Assembly: GCF_040105105.1 (NCBI RefSeq)
Contig: NZ_CP157677.1
Coordinates: 1 to 64,000 of the forward strand
Origin: Polaromonas hydrogenivorans
Lineage (GTDB): Bacteria; Pseudomonadota; Gammaproteobacteria; Burkholderiales; Burkholderiaceae_C
DNA: 64,000 nt
Direction of reading: 5' to 3'
Both the position numbers and the translations under genes were made by a program. Numbering within the stretch: position 1 is the stretch's first letter; every line of letters starts with the position of its first letter. Positions 8,456 through 17,900 of this stretch are shown here, piece after piece. The notes beneath the pieces are model-generated. The model searched no databases, was not told the origin of the DNA, and was given only the letters and a program-made list of their open reading frames with translations.

Positions 8456-9292
8456 ATGGTCACGCTGCTGACCCGCCGCATGCTGCTGCGCTGTACATTG
8501 GGGGCCGCAGCGCTGCCTTTCGGTCCCGCCATGAGCGCCTCGGCCAACGTCACCGGCGCCGAATCGAGAATCGCTTTGGTGATCGGCAACGGCGCGTATC
8601 CCGCTGCACCGCTGAAGAACCCAACCGGTGACGCCAACGCCGTCGCGGCGGCGCTACGCGGCCTTGGCTATGACGTGACCCTGCGCCAGAACACGCGGCT
8701 GCGGGAACTGATCGAGTCGCTGCGCGAGTTTTCGGTGCGCGCTCCGAAGGCGTCGGTTCGCATGCTGTTCTATGCCGGCCACGGCGTTCAGGTGAAGGGC
8801 CGCAACTACCTGGTGCCGATCGACGCCGACCCGAAGTCGGAAGAGGACATCCAGCGACAAAGTGCTGACGTTGGCGAGTTCGTCGACCGGCTCAGCGCAA
8901 TTCGCACCGGCGCCAACATCGTGGTGCTCGACGCCTGCCGTGTGAACCCGTTCGCCGGCGGCGTCATCGTCGGCCCCGATGGACGGCGCCTGAAATTCCG
9001 CGGCGCGACGCCGGGTGGCCTGGCCACGCTCGATGCGCCCGTGGGCACCCTGGTGGCCTTCTCGACCGCACCGAACGGTGTGGCGCTCGACGGCACCAGC
9101 GGCGAGCACAGTGTCTATGCGCGACACCTGCTGGCCAATCTGCCGACGCCGGGGCTGCAGATCGAGCAGCTCTTCAAGCGGGTGCGTATCGGTGTGGCCG
9201 AAGACACCGGCCGCGTGCAGGTGCCCTGGGAGTCGTCGAGCCTGACAGCCGACTTCTGCTTCAAGTCTGACGCCAATGGGCGCTGCGGGTAA
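8456..9292 (+). CDS. Caspase-like peptidase (family C14), exported
   Basis: A 278-residue caspase-fold protein. After a short N-terminal hydrophobic stretch (residues 9-30, starting with RRMLLR, so possibly a Tat or Sec signal), the p20 domain begins at RIALVIGNGAYP. The catalytic dyad is visible: His109 in YAGHG and Cys161 in VLDACR. The C-terminal part is short, with no extra domain. It follows the anti-sigma-like gene by 5 bases and so is co-transcribed from the motif at 7530. Metacaspase or orthocaspase enzymes cut after Arg or Lys. A role in processing the anti-sigma factor or the exported peptides is possible but unproven. Confidence 0.88.
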   Translation: MVTLLTRRMLLRCTLGAAALPFGPAMSASANVTGAESRIALVIGNGAYPAAPLKNPTGDANAVAAALRGLGYDVTLRQNTRLRELIESLREFSVRAPKASVRMLFYAGHGVQVKGRNYLVPIDADPKSEEDIQRQSADVGEFVDRLSAIRTGANIVVLDACRVNPFAGGVIVGPDGRRLKFRGATPGGLATLDAPVGTLVAFSTAPNGVALDGTSGEHSVYARHLLANLPTPGLQIEQLFKRVRIGVAEDTGRVQVPWESSSLTADFCFKSDANGRCG

Positions 9293-9346
9293 CCGGCACC
9301 CCCTTGACGTCCTGGGGTTGTTGGCCATTGAACTCAGCCAAGCCGC

Positions 9347-10303
9347 TCACGCGTGGTCGTCTATGAAGCGCTGAAGTTCGCGCGCAAAGCGCAGCGGCTC
9401 ACTGACATGCGGCGAATGGCCGGCACGCGGGTAAATCGAGATCTGCGCGTGCTTCACCGTGTCGCGATACCAGGCATCGAGCGGCAGACCGGCGTAGTGC
9501 GGACTGCGCGCCCCGAGCACGACGAGCAGCGGGGCGTCCAGGCGCGACAGCGAAGCGCGGAAGTCGGCCTGCGCCATCGACTCGGCGAGGTCGAGTAGCG
9601 GCCGGACATCGATGCGTCCAAGGCGCCGGCGCAGCATCCGTCCGAGCGATGCGTCGACACCCAGCTGGTGCCTTAGCCAAGGGCCTGCGCGAGCGCCGAC
9701 CTCGTTCAACAGCGTCTCGGCCAAATCGCGGCGCGCGCCCGCGATCAGCCCCGACAGCATCGCCGCGCTGCAGCCGCCGAACAGCCCGAGACGCCAGCTG
9801 TCGTCTGTCACGATGCGCGGCGACTGGTCCACCAGCGCCACGGCCGCAACTCGCTGCGTGCCGTACGAATGCAGATACTGCATCAGCGTCAGCGCGCCCA
9901 TGGAGTGCCCGACCAACACCGGACGATCCAGTCCGAAGTGGTCGAGCATCTCGGCCAGGTCTTCGGCGAGTCGCGCCAGCGTGATGCTGCCGTGCACTGG
10001 CCGGCAACTGCCATGGCCGCGTGCGTCCCAGGCAAGCACGCAGTGGCGCCGTGCCAGCCGCCTGGCCACCGGCAGCCAGTCGCGATGCGAGCACCCGACG
10101 CCATGCACCAGCACCAGCGGCGGGCCGTCGCCGAGCACGCACACGGGAATGACCTGGCCATCGCTGGCCGTGAAGCTGTCGTAGTCGGCAAAGGGAGTGC
10201 CAAGGCCTCCAAACCCGAAATTGCGCAGCGCGTGCAAGGTGCCGCGCAAGCCCGTCAGGCGTGGTGGGGGTGGAGGCGGTTCAGGCGGGGCACTGTCGAG
10301 CAT
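9347..10303 (-). CDS. Alpha/beta hydrolase
   Basis: A 318-residue alpha/beta-hydrolase-fold enzyme. The oxyanion segment is LVHGVGCSHRDW, the nucleophile elbow is GHSMG, and the late catalytic His is in GHSPHV. The acid is probably the Asp of LPLDAW or a nearby residue. A proline-rich N-terminus precedes the fold. No signal peptide is evident. It runs convergently with the caspase-like gene and lacks the bipartite motif, so it may be independent cargo. The substrate cannot be told from the sequence. Confidence 0.85.
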   Translation of the reverse strand: MLDSAPPEPPPPPPRLTGLRGTLHALRNFGFGGLGTPFADYDSFTASDGQVIPVCVLGDGPPLVLVHGVGCSHRDWLPVARRLARRHCVLAWDARGHGSCRPVHGSITLARLAEDLAEMLDHFGLDRPVLVGHSMGALTLMQYLHSYGTQRVAAVALVDQSPRIVTDDSWRLGLFGGCSAAMLSGLIAGARRDLAETLLNEVGARAGPWLRHQLGVDASLGRMLRRRLGRIDVRPLLDLAESMAQADFRASLSRLDAPLLVVLGARSPHYAGLPLDAWYRDTVKHAQISIYPRAGHSPHVSEPLRFARELQRFIDDHA

Positions 10304-10698
10304 GGCGGGAGATTCCTATGCAGATGCGCAGCCCGCCAGAAATCAGCTTGACCCGATTTCAGAATGTCTGCAGCCCATGGAGCGCAAGTCAAGCAACGCA
10401 GCATCGATGGCGGCCTCCACGGCATTTGATCAAGAACCAAAACTGGCGGAAATCGGACTCCTGATTTTCCATCGATTCTGTCCTGGAGCGATTTTGATTT
10501 TTACCGCTGGATGATTTATAAAAAATACAAACAAAAAAGCTGCTTTCCGCATGCTACGCATGGATAAGTAGCTATTAATAATGTAGCATTTTACGACTAC
10601 GCCTGACACTAATTTGCAATCCGCTTTATTGTGTACAGTTGTGCGCAGTCGAGTCTCCCAGGAGCCCGCCACCGGGCTCGAGCAGTTCGCGAGAGAAA
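10304..10698. other. Intergenic region upstream of the hydrolase
   Basis: No gene seen. It should hold the minus-strand promoter of the hydrolase. Around 10530-10595 there is an AT-rich inverted-repeat stretch (AAGCTGC...GTAGCTATTAATAATGTAGC) similar in style to the dispersed comamonad repeats found elsewhere in the window. Confidence 0.4.
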
Positions 10699-10728
10699 GT
10701 GAAGCACCTTGCCGAACGCGGCAACTCA
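10699..10728 (+). promoter_or_regulatory. Bipartite promoter-like motif, copy 2
   Basis: GTGAAGC, 15 bp, GCAACTCA. This copy is nearly identical over its length to the one upstream of the full kinase gene (24563-24592), as expected if promoter and gene were duplicated together. One base of the GAAC core is changed (GAAG), so it may be weaker. Confidence 0.6.
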
Positions 10729-10751
10729 TGGCCTGCCTTGCTGCAGGGGTG

Positions 10752-11093
10752 ATGATGAATCTGACGAACTGGACGACGCGGTTTCAGGCGGGCAATGCCC
10801 GGAACTGCAAAAGGCAACCCGACGGGCAAGGCAGCAAATCCGACAGCGCCAACGTCGCCACCGTCCATGCCTTTGTGCACAAAGGCGACCATCAATATAT
10901 GCCCGAGACGATTGCCTGCTTTGCGAGCGAGCGCGACGTGTCTGGCAGCTGGCCGCCATCGGTGTTCGGTGACGATTTCAGTGAACTGCCTGCGGTGTCA
11001 CTCGACGAGGTGCGCCAGGCGTTTGCGCGTGCGGCAACCCACTGGTTCGCCGAGGGCCGATTCCAGATCGACTTCAAATTATTCGAAAAATAG
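10752..11093 (+). CDS. Internally deleted derivative of the DUF4384 Ser/Thr kinase
   Basis: A frame of about 113 residues that stitches together three segments of the kinase encoded at 24650-26557. These are the N-terminal MNLTNWTTRFQAGNA region, a short N-lobe piece NVATVHAFVHKGDHQYM, and the DUF4384-like C-terminal part from ETIACFASERD onward. Roughly 80 and 420 residues are missing, and both deletions keep the reading frame. No kinase active site or membrane helix remains. The promoter motif and a GCAGGGG ribosome site are kept, so it may still be expressed. It could be a decayed copy or a retained small regulator. Confidence 0.6.
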   Translation: MMNLTNWTTRFQAGNARNCKRQPDGQGSKSDSANVATVHAFVHKGDHQYMPETIACFASERDVSGSWPPSVFGDDFSELPAVSLDEVRQAFARAATHWFAEGRFQIDFKLFEK

Positions 11094-11094
11094 T

Positions 11095-11124
11095 TTGAAC
11101 GCTGGTGCGCAGGCGTGCAACTCA
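11095..11124 (+). promoter_or_regulatory. Bipartite promoter-like motif, copy 3 (peptide operon)
   Basis: TTGAACG, 15 bp, GCAACTCA, starting two bases after the stop of the deleted kinase derivative and 70 bases before the first double-glycine peptide. The intervening 15 bp are unlike those of the other copies, so conservation of the two boxes is not explained by simple duplication. Confidence 0.68.
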
Positions 11125-11193
11125 ATATCCGAGAAGCACACTTGCTCTCAAGCCCAAGTCTCCAACCTTTCAACCTTCTTTAAGGAACACATC

Positions 11194-11460
11194 ATGAACA
11201 TCCAAGACCTCGCCCTGGCCCAAGAACTCAGCCGTGACGAACAAGCCGCCGTGCGCGGCGGCGACGCCAGCAACACCGTGCTGGCCCTGATGGCCGGTTC
11301 GGCGCTGGTGAACGGCGGCGCCGGTGTCAGCATTGGCAGCCCGGTCGTGCAAGCCAACCCGCAATCGCAGACCATCACCCCGACGGCAACGGACGTCGAT
11401 GTCGACACCAAGATCGCCAACGTGCTGCAGTCGGCGAACACACTGCTCGGCCAGTTCTAA
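11194..11460 (+). CDS. Double-glycine-leader secreted peptide, copy 1
   Basis: An 88-residue peptide precursor. Residues 1-23 form a leader ending ELSRDEQAAVRGG, matching the double-glycine leaders cut by C39 peptidase exporters (pattern ELSxxExxxVxGG). The predicted mature part is 65 residues, starts with Asp, and is rich in small residues (MAGSALVNGGAGVSIGSPVV) followed by a Thr/Asp-rich tail. It has no cysteine, so disulfides or lanthionine rings are unlikely. A C39 exporter, HlyD adaptor and outer-membrane channel are encoded 4-13 kb away. Function (bacteriocin, signal or surface subunit) is unknown. Confidence 0.8.
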   Translation: MNIQDLALAQELSRDEQAAVRGGDASNTVLALMAGSALVNGGAGVSIGSPVVQANPQSQTITPTATDVDVDTKIANVLQSANTLLGQF

Positions 11461-11496
11461 GCCCTCCCGCTCAACCACCCCTTAGGAAAGCACATC

Positions 11497-11763
11497 ATGA
11501 ACATCCAAGACCTCGCCCTGGCCCAAGAACTCAGCCGTGACGAACAAGCCGCCGTGCGCGGCGGCGACGCCAGCAACACCGTGCTGGCCCTGATGGCTGG
11601 TTCGGCGCTGGTGAACGGCGGCGCCGGTGTCAGCATTGGCAGCCCGGTCGTGCAAGCCAACCCGCAATCGCAGACCATCACCCCGACGGCAACGGATGTC
11701 GATGTCGACACCAAGATTGCCAACGTGCTGCAGTCGGCGAACACACTGCTCGGCCAGTTCTAA
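11497..11763 (+). CDS. Double-glycine-leader secreted peptide, copy 2
   Basis: Its 88-residue product is identical to copy 1. The coding sequences differ only at a few silent positions (for example GCC/GCT in the MAGS segment and GAC/GAT in the DVDVD segment). The preceding ribosome region CTTAGGAAAGCACATC is the same as for copy 3. Such near-identity in tandem shows recent amplification and keeps several expressed copies of one product. Confidence 0.8.
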   Translation: MNIQDLALAQELSRDEQAAVRGGDASNTVLALMAGSALVNGGAGVSIGSPVVQANPQSQTITPTATDVDVDTKIANVLQSANTLLGQF

Positions 11764-11799
11764 GCCCTCCCGCTCAACCACCCCTTAGGAAAGCACATC

Positions 11800-12066
11800 A
11801 TGAACATCCAAGACCTCGCCCTGGCCCAAGAACTCAGCCGTGACGAACAAGCCGCCGTGCGCGGCGGCGACGCCAGCAACACCGTGCTGGCCCTGATGGC
11901 CGGTTCGGCGCTGGTGAACGGCGGCGCCGGTGTCAGCATTGGCAGCCCGGTCGTGCAAGCCAACCCGCAATCGCAGACCATCACCCCGACGGCAACGGAT
12001 GTCGATGTCGACACCAAGATTGCCAACGTGCTGCAGTCGGCGAACACCTTTCTCGGCCAGTTCTGA
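11800..12066 (+). CDS. Double-glycine-leader secreted peptide, copy 3
   Basis: An 88-residue product like copies 1 and 2 with one visible change near the C-terminus (SANTFLGQF instead of SANTLLGQF). The leader and predicted cleavage site after Gly22-Gly23 are unchanged. It is the last of the three near-identical 303-bp units; the spacer after it is longer and different. Confidence 0.8.
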   Translation: MNIQDLALAQELSRDEQAAVRGGDASNTVLALMAGSALVNGGAGVSIGSPVVQANPQSQTITPTATDVDVDTKIANVLQSANTFLGQF

Positions 12067-12136
12067 GCACAAGCGGAATCCGTGCGCGGCGAAAGTCGTG
12101 CACGGCCCCACCCACCCACCCCTTAGGAGAACTCCC

Positions 12137-12403
12137 ATGAACATCAAAGACCTCGAACTGAGTCACGAAATGAGCCGTGAAGAGCAAGCTGCAGTGTGCG
12201 GCGGCGACGGATCGAACGGCGTGCTCGCCCTGATGTCTGGCTCGACGCTGCTGAACGGCCCCACCGGCGTGAGCATCGGCAGCCCCACCATCCAGGTCAA
12301 CCCGCAGATCCAGACCATCGTTCCCACGGCAACGGACATCGGCCTCGACCTCAACATCGCCAACATCCTGCAGTCGGCGAACTCCCTGGTGGCCCAGGGC
12401 TAA
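12137..12403 (+). CDS. Double-glycine-leader secreted peptide, diverged paralogue
   Basis: An 88-residue relative of the three upstream peptides at roughly 65-70 percent identity by eye. The leader is MNIKDLELSHEMSREEQAAVCGG, and the mature part keeps VSIGSP, PTATD and NILQSAN. Divergence has kept length, leader logic and small-residue core, so the gene is under selection. It carries one Cys, located in the leader just before GG. It has its own ribosome site (CTTAGGAGA). It might be a partner subunit of a two-peptide system, by analogy only. Confidence 0.78.
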   Translation: MNIKDLELSHEMSREEQAAVCGGDGSNGVLALMSGSTLLNGPTGVSIGSPTIQVNPQIQTIVPTATDIGLDLNIANILQSANSLVAQG

Positions 12404-12542
12404 GGGCCGGCGTTGCCGCCGTGCAGCGCAAGTTGCTCGGCGACACGCCCGAAGGTCAGTGAGGTGGCACCGGTTGCACCCTCACCTTCGGTACCGCCTC
12501 ACTCCATTTTCACTGCGCGACCCAAGCCAACGAGACACCGCC

Positions 12543-12809
12543 ATGATCACCATCACCGACCTCCCCCTCAGTCGCGCTCTGGATGTCAGAGCCATGTCGT
12601 CGTTGCGGGGCGCAGGCGGCGCGCCTTGGGTCTTCGCATTCCGGCCCTTCGTTGAACCTGTTGCCAACCTCGGTTCGGTGGTCAACTATTTCCAGATCAA
12701 CAACACCTACATCGACAAGCTAGTCAATCAGACCACGGTCCTCAACATCGAAAACTCGGGCGACAACGCCAACCTCACCGCCGTCTTGATTGGCAGCCAG
12801 GGCGCCTGA
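12543..12809 (+). CDS. Small Asn-rich protein with a leader-like N-terminus, same operon
   Basis: Again 88 residues. The N-terminus MITITDLPLSRALDVRAMSS followed by LRGAGG resembles a double-glycine leader but lacks the usual Glu. The rest is rich in Asn, Val, Ile and Thr (NYFQINNTYIDKLVNQTTVL, then NIENSGDNANLTAVLIGSQ). The alternating polar/hydrophobic pattern is weakly reminiscent of curlin-like beta-strand repeats. It has no recognised family. Position, equal length and leader suggest it is exported by the same C39 system. Confidence 0.65.
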   Translation: MITITDLPLSRALDVRAMSSLRGAGGAPWVFAFRPFVEPVANLGSVVNYFQINNTYIDKLVNQTTVLNIENSGDNANLTAVLIGSQGA

Positions 12810-12822
12810 GGCGCGAGCGTGC

Positions 12823-13683
12823 ATGCCGTACCAACCGCCGAACACCACGGGCGACATGACCCCTGCCGAGCCTGGTGCCGATGGTGCGGGCCGCGCGAAC
12901 GAGTTCCACTGGACGTCGGCCTCGTGTTCGCACCCCGGCCGGGTGCGCGAGGTCAACGAAGACGCCTGCCTCGAACAACCCCACTGCAAGGTCTGGGCCG
13001 TCGCTGACGGCATGGGCGGCCACGCCTTGGGCGAGTTCGCGAGCCGCCTGGCCATCAGGAGCCTGATGGATCTGGTGGACCCGACCAAAGCGGCGGCAAG
13101 CCTGCAAGCGATCGTCGCGACCGCTGACGAGCGTCTGCAGCAAACCAACCGCCGCCTGCGTGCCGAAGCTGCGCGGCGCGACGTGCCGATCATCGGCACC
13201 ACCATCGCCGTGCTGCTCGCCGCCGGGCGCCATGGCGCCTGCGTGTGGGCCGGCGACAGCCGCATCTACCGCTTTCGGGCGGGGCGGCTCCAACAGATCA
13301 CACGCGACCACAGCCAGCTCGAAGCCGTGCGGTCGCAGCACGTGGGAACCTCGGACGACACGCTGGTTCGGCCGCCGCCGAACGTGATCACGCGCGCCAT
13401 CGGCGGTGATGAAGCGCTGGAGCTCGACAGCGTCACTCTCGACGTGCTCGACGGCGACCTGTTCCTGCTGTGCAGCGACGGCCTGAGCAACGAGGTCAGC
13501 GAAGTGGCCATCGCGCAAGCGCTGCTGCACGGCGGTTGCAAGCTGGCGTGCCAGACCCTGCTGGACCTGGCGCTCGAACGCGGCGCCCACGACAACGTCA
13601 CTGCAGTGGTCGTGCGTGCCGACGACCTGAGCAGCCCGGACCGAACGACGCCGCATCCGGTTTTAAATCCGCATTCCCTCTAG
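12823..13683 (+). CDS. PP2C-family protein serine/threonine phosphatase
   Basis: A soluble PP2C (PPM) phosphatase of 286 residues. Metal-binding and signature motifs are visible: NED at 45-47, DGMGGH at 62-67, GDSRIYR, LCSDGLSNEV and HDNVTAVVV. ATG 12823 gives a normal N-terminus; an upstream start at 12790 would overlap the previous gene. It lies 13 bases after the fifth small-protein gene, so it is co-transcribed with the exported peptides. It most likely reverses phosphorylation by the kinase at 24650. The T and A of its TAG stop are also the target dinucleotide of the IS630 copy that follows. Confidence 0.9.
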   Translation: MPYQPPNTTGDMTPAEPGADGAGRANEFHWTSASCSHPGRVREVNEDACLEQPHCKVWAVADGMGGHALGEFASRLAIRSLMDLVDPTKAAASLQAIVATADERLQQTNRRLRAEAARRDVPIIGTTIAVLLAAGRHGACVWAGDSRIYRFRAGRLQQITRDHSQLEAVRSQHVGTSDDTLVRPPPNVITRAIGGDEALELDSVTLDVLDGDLFLLCSDGLSNEVSEVAIAQALLHGGCKLACQTLLDLALERGAHDNVTAVVVRADDLSSPDRTTPHPVLNPHSL

Positions 13684-14738
13684 AGCGGATTTCAAGATAA
13701 CTGAAGGCAACGAATTTTTTGAAAGACAAGAAGTCCAAGAAGGATGTCAGCAAAGCAATGGTGCAATCATGGCTGCTCCCTATTCTCTGGATTTACGCCG
13801 TAAAGTCGTGCAGGCGTTGCGAACGCCCGGGTCAATCGCAACGCGCGGTGGCCGAATTCTTTGGCGTGAGCCTGTCGTTTGTCGAAGGACTGCTGCGCCG
13901 GGTGCGCCGCAGCGGTGAACTGGCCCCGCCGCGCCAGCGTCCAGGGCCTCACGCCAGGATTGACCCGACGGGGTGCCAGCGGCTGGCGCACTGGCTCCAA
14001 GAGCAGCCCGACCTGACGCTGGTCGAACTGGCCGAGCATCTCCAGACCGATGGCCGCCCGGCGGTGAGCACGCCTACCCTGTGCCGGGCGCTGCAGCGCC
14101 TGGGGCTGCGGCGAAAAAAAAGACCGTACACGCCTCAGAGCGCGACACAGCGCAGGTACGTCAGGCTCGCCGCCAGTACTGGCAGGGCATTGCCCGGCAT
14201 GCCCCCGCGCGGCTGAAGTTTGTGGACGAATCGGGCGTGAACATCGCGATGACGCGCCGCTACGGGCGTGCCCGGCGCGGCCAGCGCGTGCATGACGCGG
14301 TGCCGAAAAACTGGGGCCGCAATGTAACGGTGCTGGGCTCGCTGTCGTGCCAAGGGCTCGAAGCCGTGATGACGATCGAGGGCGCCACCGATGGGGCCGT
14401 GTTTTTTGCGTATGTCAGCCAAGTGCTGGCGCCCACGCTCAAGCCGGGCGATGTGGTGGTGATGGACAACTTGGGCGCGCACAAGGTGGACGGCATCCGC
14501 AGCGCCATCGAAGCCAGGGGCGCTGCCTTGATGTATTTGCCACCCTATTCGCCCGACTACTCACCCATCGAGCCGTGCTGGTCCAAACTCAAGACATACC
14601 TGCGCGCCATCAAGGCCCGTACCCTGGAAGCGCTGGATCAAGCACTTGCGCATGTCATCGACACGGTGACCGCCTCCGACGCAAAAGAATGGTTCAAGCA
14701 TTGCGGGTATGCCTTTCACTAACTTGAAATCCGCTCTA
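13681..14738 (+). mobile_element. IS630-family insertion sequence, copy 1
   Basis: A 1058-bp element counted with the flanking TA dinucleotides. Terminal inverted repeats read TAGAGCGGATTTCAAG at both ends, and the TA target duplication is typical of IS630/Tc1-type elements. It encodes one DDE transposase spread over two frames. An identical copy lies in the opposite orientation at 26584-27641. Confidence 0.92.
13769..14722 (+). CDS. IS630-family transposase (frameshifted)
   Basis: The natural N-terminus [16 protein letters not shown] starts at ATG 13769. The next segment (from [16 protein letters not shown] to LRRKK) continues in another frame after a 1-base shift near 13818. The catalytic part returns to the first frame by a -1 shift at a run of eight A (14114-14121). 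The DDE residues are present: Asp in VDESG, Asp in VMDNLGAHK, Glu in SPIEPCW. The A-run shift may be programmed, as in several IS630-type elements; the first shift looks like a lesion. The second copy in the window has the same frames. Confidence 0.8.
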
Positions 14739-14885
14739 GAGAAATCACCCTGGCTGGCAAGCACGGCGCTCAAGGTACCTGGCAGTTTTTGCTACTGAAT
14801 TTATAGCTGCTTGCGCATGCCAGCCGTGCGCAATAGGCATATTTGGTGCTGAAAGCCGTTTGCCGGTCAAAACGGATGCGCTCTG
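14737..14885 (-). repeat. MITE-like dispersed repeat, copy d
   Basis: About 149 bp, in reverse orientation relative to copy a (18009). One end abuts the IS630 copy at the TA; the other end reads CCAGAGCGCATCCG on the minus strand, so its terminal TA has changed. The core shows the conserved TTTTGACCGGCAAACG hairpin and the GCAGCTATAAATTCAGTAGC block. Confidence 0.75.
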
Positions 14886-14928
14886 GACTGCCCCATTGCA
14901 GACGTTCATGGCCGGTAGGCAAGTTTCC

Positions 14929-17900
14929 TCACGCAGCGCTCAGCTGCTTGTGCACCAGCTCGTAGTACATGCCGCGGCGCTCGACCAGCTCGTCATGCCG
15001 CCCCTGCTCGACGACTTTGCCTTCATAGAGCACGACAATCTTGTCGGCGTGCATGATGGTGCTCAGCCGGTGCGCGATGACCACCGCGGTGCGGCCCTTC
15101 AGGATGTCGCCCATGTTGGCGATGATGTTGCTCTCGGATTGGGTGTCCAGCGCAGAGGTCGCCTCGTCGAACACCAGCAGCCGCGGGTCGTGGTACAGCG
15201 CGCGGGCGATGCACAGGCGCTGCACCTGTCCGCCCGACAGGCCCATGCCGCGCTCGCCCACCACCTGCTCGTAGCCGAGCGGCAGTTTGCTGATGAAGCC
15301 GTGCGCATCGGCCCGCTTGGCCACTTCTTCGATGCGGCGCCGGTCGGGGCTGGTGTCGCCGCTGGCGATGTTCTCGGCGATGGTGCCCGAGAACAGCAGG
15401 TTGCTCTGCATCACATAGCCGACCTGCGCGCGGAAGTACTCCTTGTCGATCACGTTGATGTCGTAGCCGTCGACCGTGAGCTTGCCGTCAGTGGGCGGGT
15501 AAAAGCCCACCAGCAGCTTGGCCAGTGTGGTCTTGCCCGAGCCGCTGCGGCCGACGATGGCCACCAGTTCGCCTGGCTTGATTTCAAGGCTGATGTTCTG
15601 CAGCACGTAGGCTTCTTCGTCGCCGCCGTAGCGGAAGTACACACCGTCGAGCTTGATGTCGCCCTGCAGGTCGGGCAACGCAACGCGCGAGGCCACGTCC
15701 TCGGGCTTCTGTTCAGGCTCGATGTCGAGCACGTCGCCCAGGCGCTCCATCGCGACGGCGGCGTCGTTCAGCATGCTCCACAGCCCGACCATCCCCATCA
15801 GCGGCGCGAGCACGCTGCCCATCAGCGCGTTGAAGGCGATCAGCTGGCCGATCGTCAGCTCGCCCGAGAGCACCAGGCTGGCGCCGGCCCAGAGGATGGT
15901 CACCGTGGTGGCAGCGTTGAGCAACTGCCCGGCCAGGCCGACCCGGATGTTGAACGCCTGGGCGCGGAACTGGACTTCAAGCGCCTTGGCGTACTTCTTC
16001 TCCCACTTCAGCCGCACCGGCCGCTCGATGCCCATGCCCTTGACGGTTTCCACGCCGCCGAGCACTTCCATCAGGTACGACTTGGCGTCGGTGGAGGCAC
16101 CGAACACTTCGCGCGCATAGGCCTTGACCTTGGGCGTCACCAGCACGGTCAAGGCGAGGATCGGAATCACGAACCCGATCAGCAGCAGCGTCAGCTTCAC
16201 GTTGTACAGAAACAGCACCGTGAAGTAGATGAAGATCATCAGCAGGTTGAGCACCGTGGTCACGGTCGACTCGGTGAGGAACGCGCGGATCGTCTGGTTC
16301 TCCTGGAAGCGCGCGAAGATGTCGCCCGTCTTGCGCTTGCCGAAGAACGAGTAGGGCAGCGACAGCGTGTGCCTGAAGAACTGCGACATCATCGTGAAGT
16401 CGAGCTTGCGCACCATGAAGTTCCCCAGCGCGGCGCGGATCGTCGCCATCAGCTGGGTGAACACCTGCGAGATGATCAGCCCGCTGATCAGCAGGTGCAG
16501 CAGGCTCACGTTCTGGTGCACGATCACGCCGTCCAGGATGTTCTGGATGATCATCGGCGGCACGATGCCCAGCATCTGGATGACGAAGGTCGCCAGGATT
16601 AGGTGCAGCAGGATCTTCTTGTGCGGCACCAGGTAGCGTGCAAACCGCACCCAGGGCGAGCGCGATGCGGCCGTCTCAGCCGCCGCCTGGTTGCGGGTGA
16701 AGACCAGGCTGGTGCCGCTCCAGCCGCGTTCGAACTCTTCGAGGCTGAGCTTCCTGAAGCCCAGGGCCGGGTCCGCCACCCACACGTGCCGGTCGGAAAC
16801 CCCATACACCACGACGTAGTGGTAGCCCTCCCAGTGCACGATCAGCGGCAGGTCGAAGCCGCGCAAGTTGTCGAACGTGCACTTGACGCCGCGCGTCGTG
16901 AAGCCGAGCGATTCGCCGGTGCGCGCCAGGCTGTCCAGCGTCGCGCCCTGCGTCGTCACGTTGGCCATCTCGCGCAGCTTGCCCAAGGTCATTTCGATGC
17001 CGTGGTGTTTGCAGATCATCGCCAGGCAGGCAGCGCCGCAGTCCATCTGCTCGGCTTGCTGGACCCAGGCGAAGCGCCGGATCACCTTCTCGCCGAGTTC
17101 GGGGCGGGATTGCAGGTCGAGCAGCAATGGCTTCTTGCGGCGCTGGGCCAGCTTTTTGTGGCGCTGCAGCTCGCGGTCGAGGGTGCGAATGCGTTCCTCC
17201 AGCGCCTCGCGCAGCTTCGGGTTGCGCTCCAGGATGAAGACAACGGTCTTCTCCGGAATGACCAGCAACGCGGTGTCGGTGGCGGCGACCGCCGACGTGA
17301 ATTGTTCCTGGCGCAGCAGACAGGCCTTCTCGCCGAACGTGTCGCCCTGGCGCAGGGTGGCGAGCGTGTAGTCCGTGCCGTCCTCGTGGCGCACCAGGCG
17401 CACCTCGCCGTGGCGCACCACGTACAGCCGGCGGTCTTCGCGCGAGTCCTGCTTCAGGATCTCTTTTCCGGCGCCGACCTGCTTGGCGCCGACGCTGCGG
17501 ATCAGCTCTTCGAGTTCGTCTTTGTCGACCTTGCCCCGCAGGTCGAACCATTTGCTGATCAACCCGCCAGCGGAGCCGATCGCCACGCGGCCGGCGACGA
17601 ACGCGCGCGCCGCTGGGTTGGCGGCAATCATCGGCGCGATCACCTCGCGCGGGATGAACAGCAGCTCGGTCTTGCCCGAGGCACGCACCGACGATTCGTG
17701 CCGGTACTCGCGAAGCATCACGATCTCGGCAAAGACATCGCCCGCCTTGCGCACGCCCAGGCTGACTTCCTTGCCGCGCTCCTCGACGAAGACGCGGATC
17801 GAGCCGGATTTGACGATGAACATGCCATCGGCGGCGTCGCCGGCGCTGCAAACGGTGTCTCCGAACGCCAGCAGGCGCGGCTGCGCGGCTTCTGCCAGTC

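Larger units (their letters stand above)
11194..12066 (+). repeat. Tandem 303-bp units carrying the peptide genes
   Basis: Three direct units begin at 11194, 11497 and 11800, each 303 bp from start codon to start codon. The sequence is nearly identical in gene and spacer. Unequal crossing over between units could change copy number easily. Confidence 0.9.
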
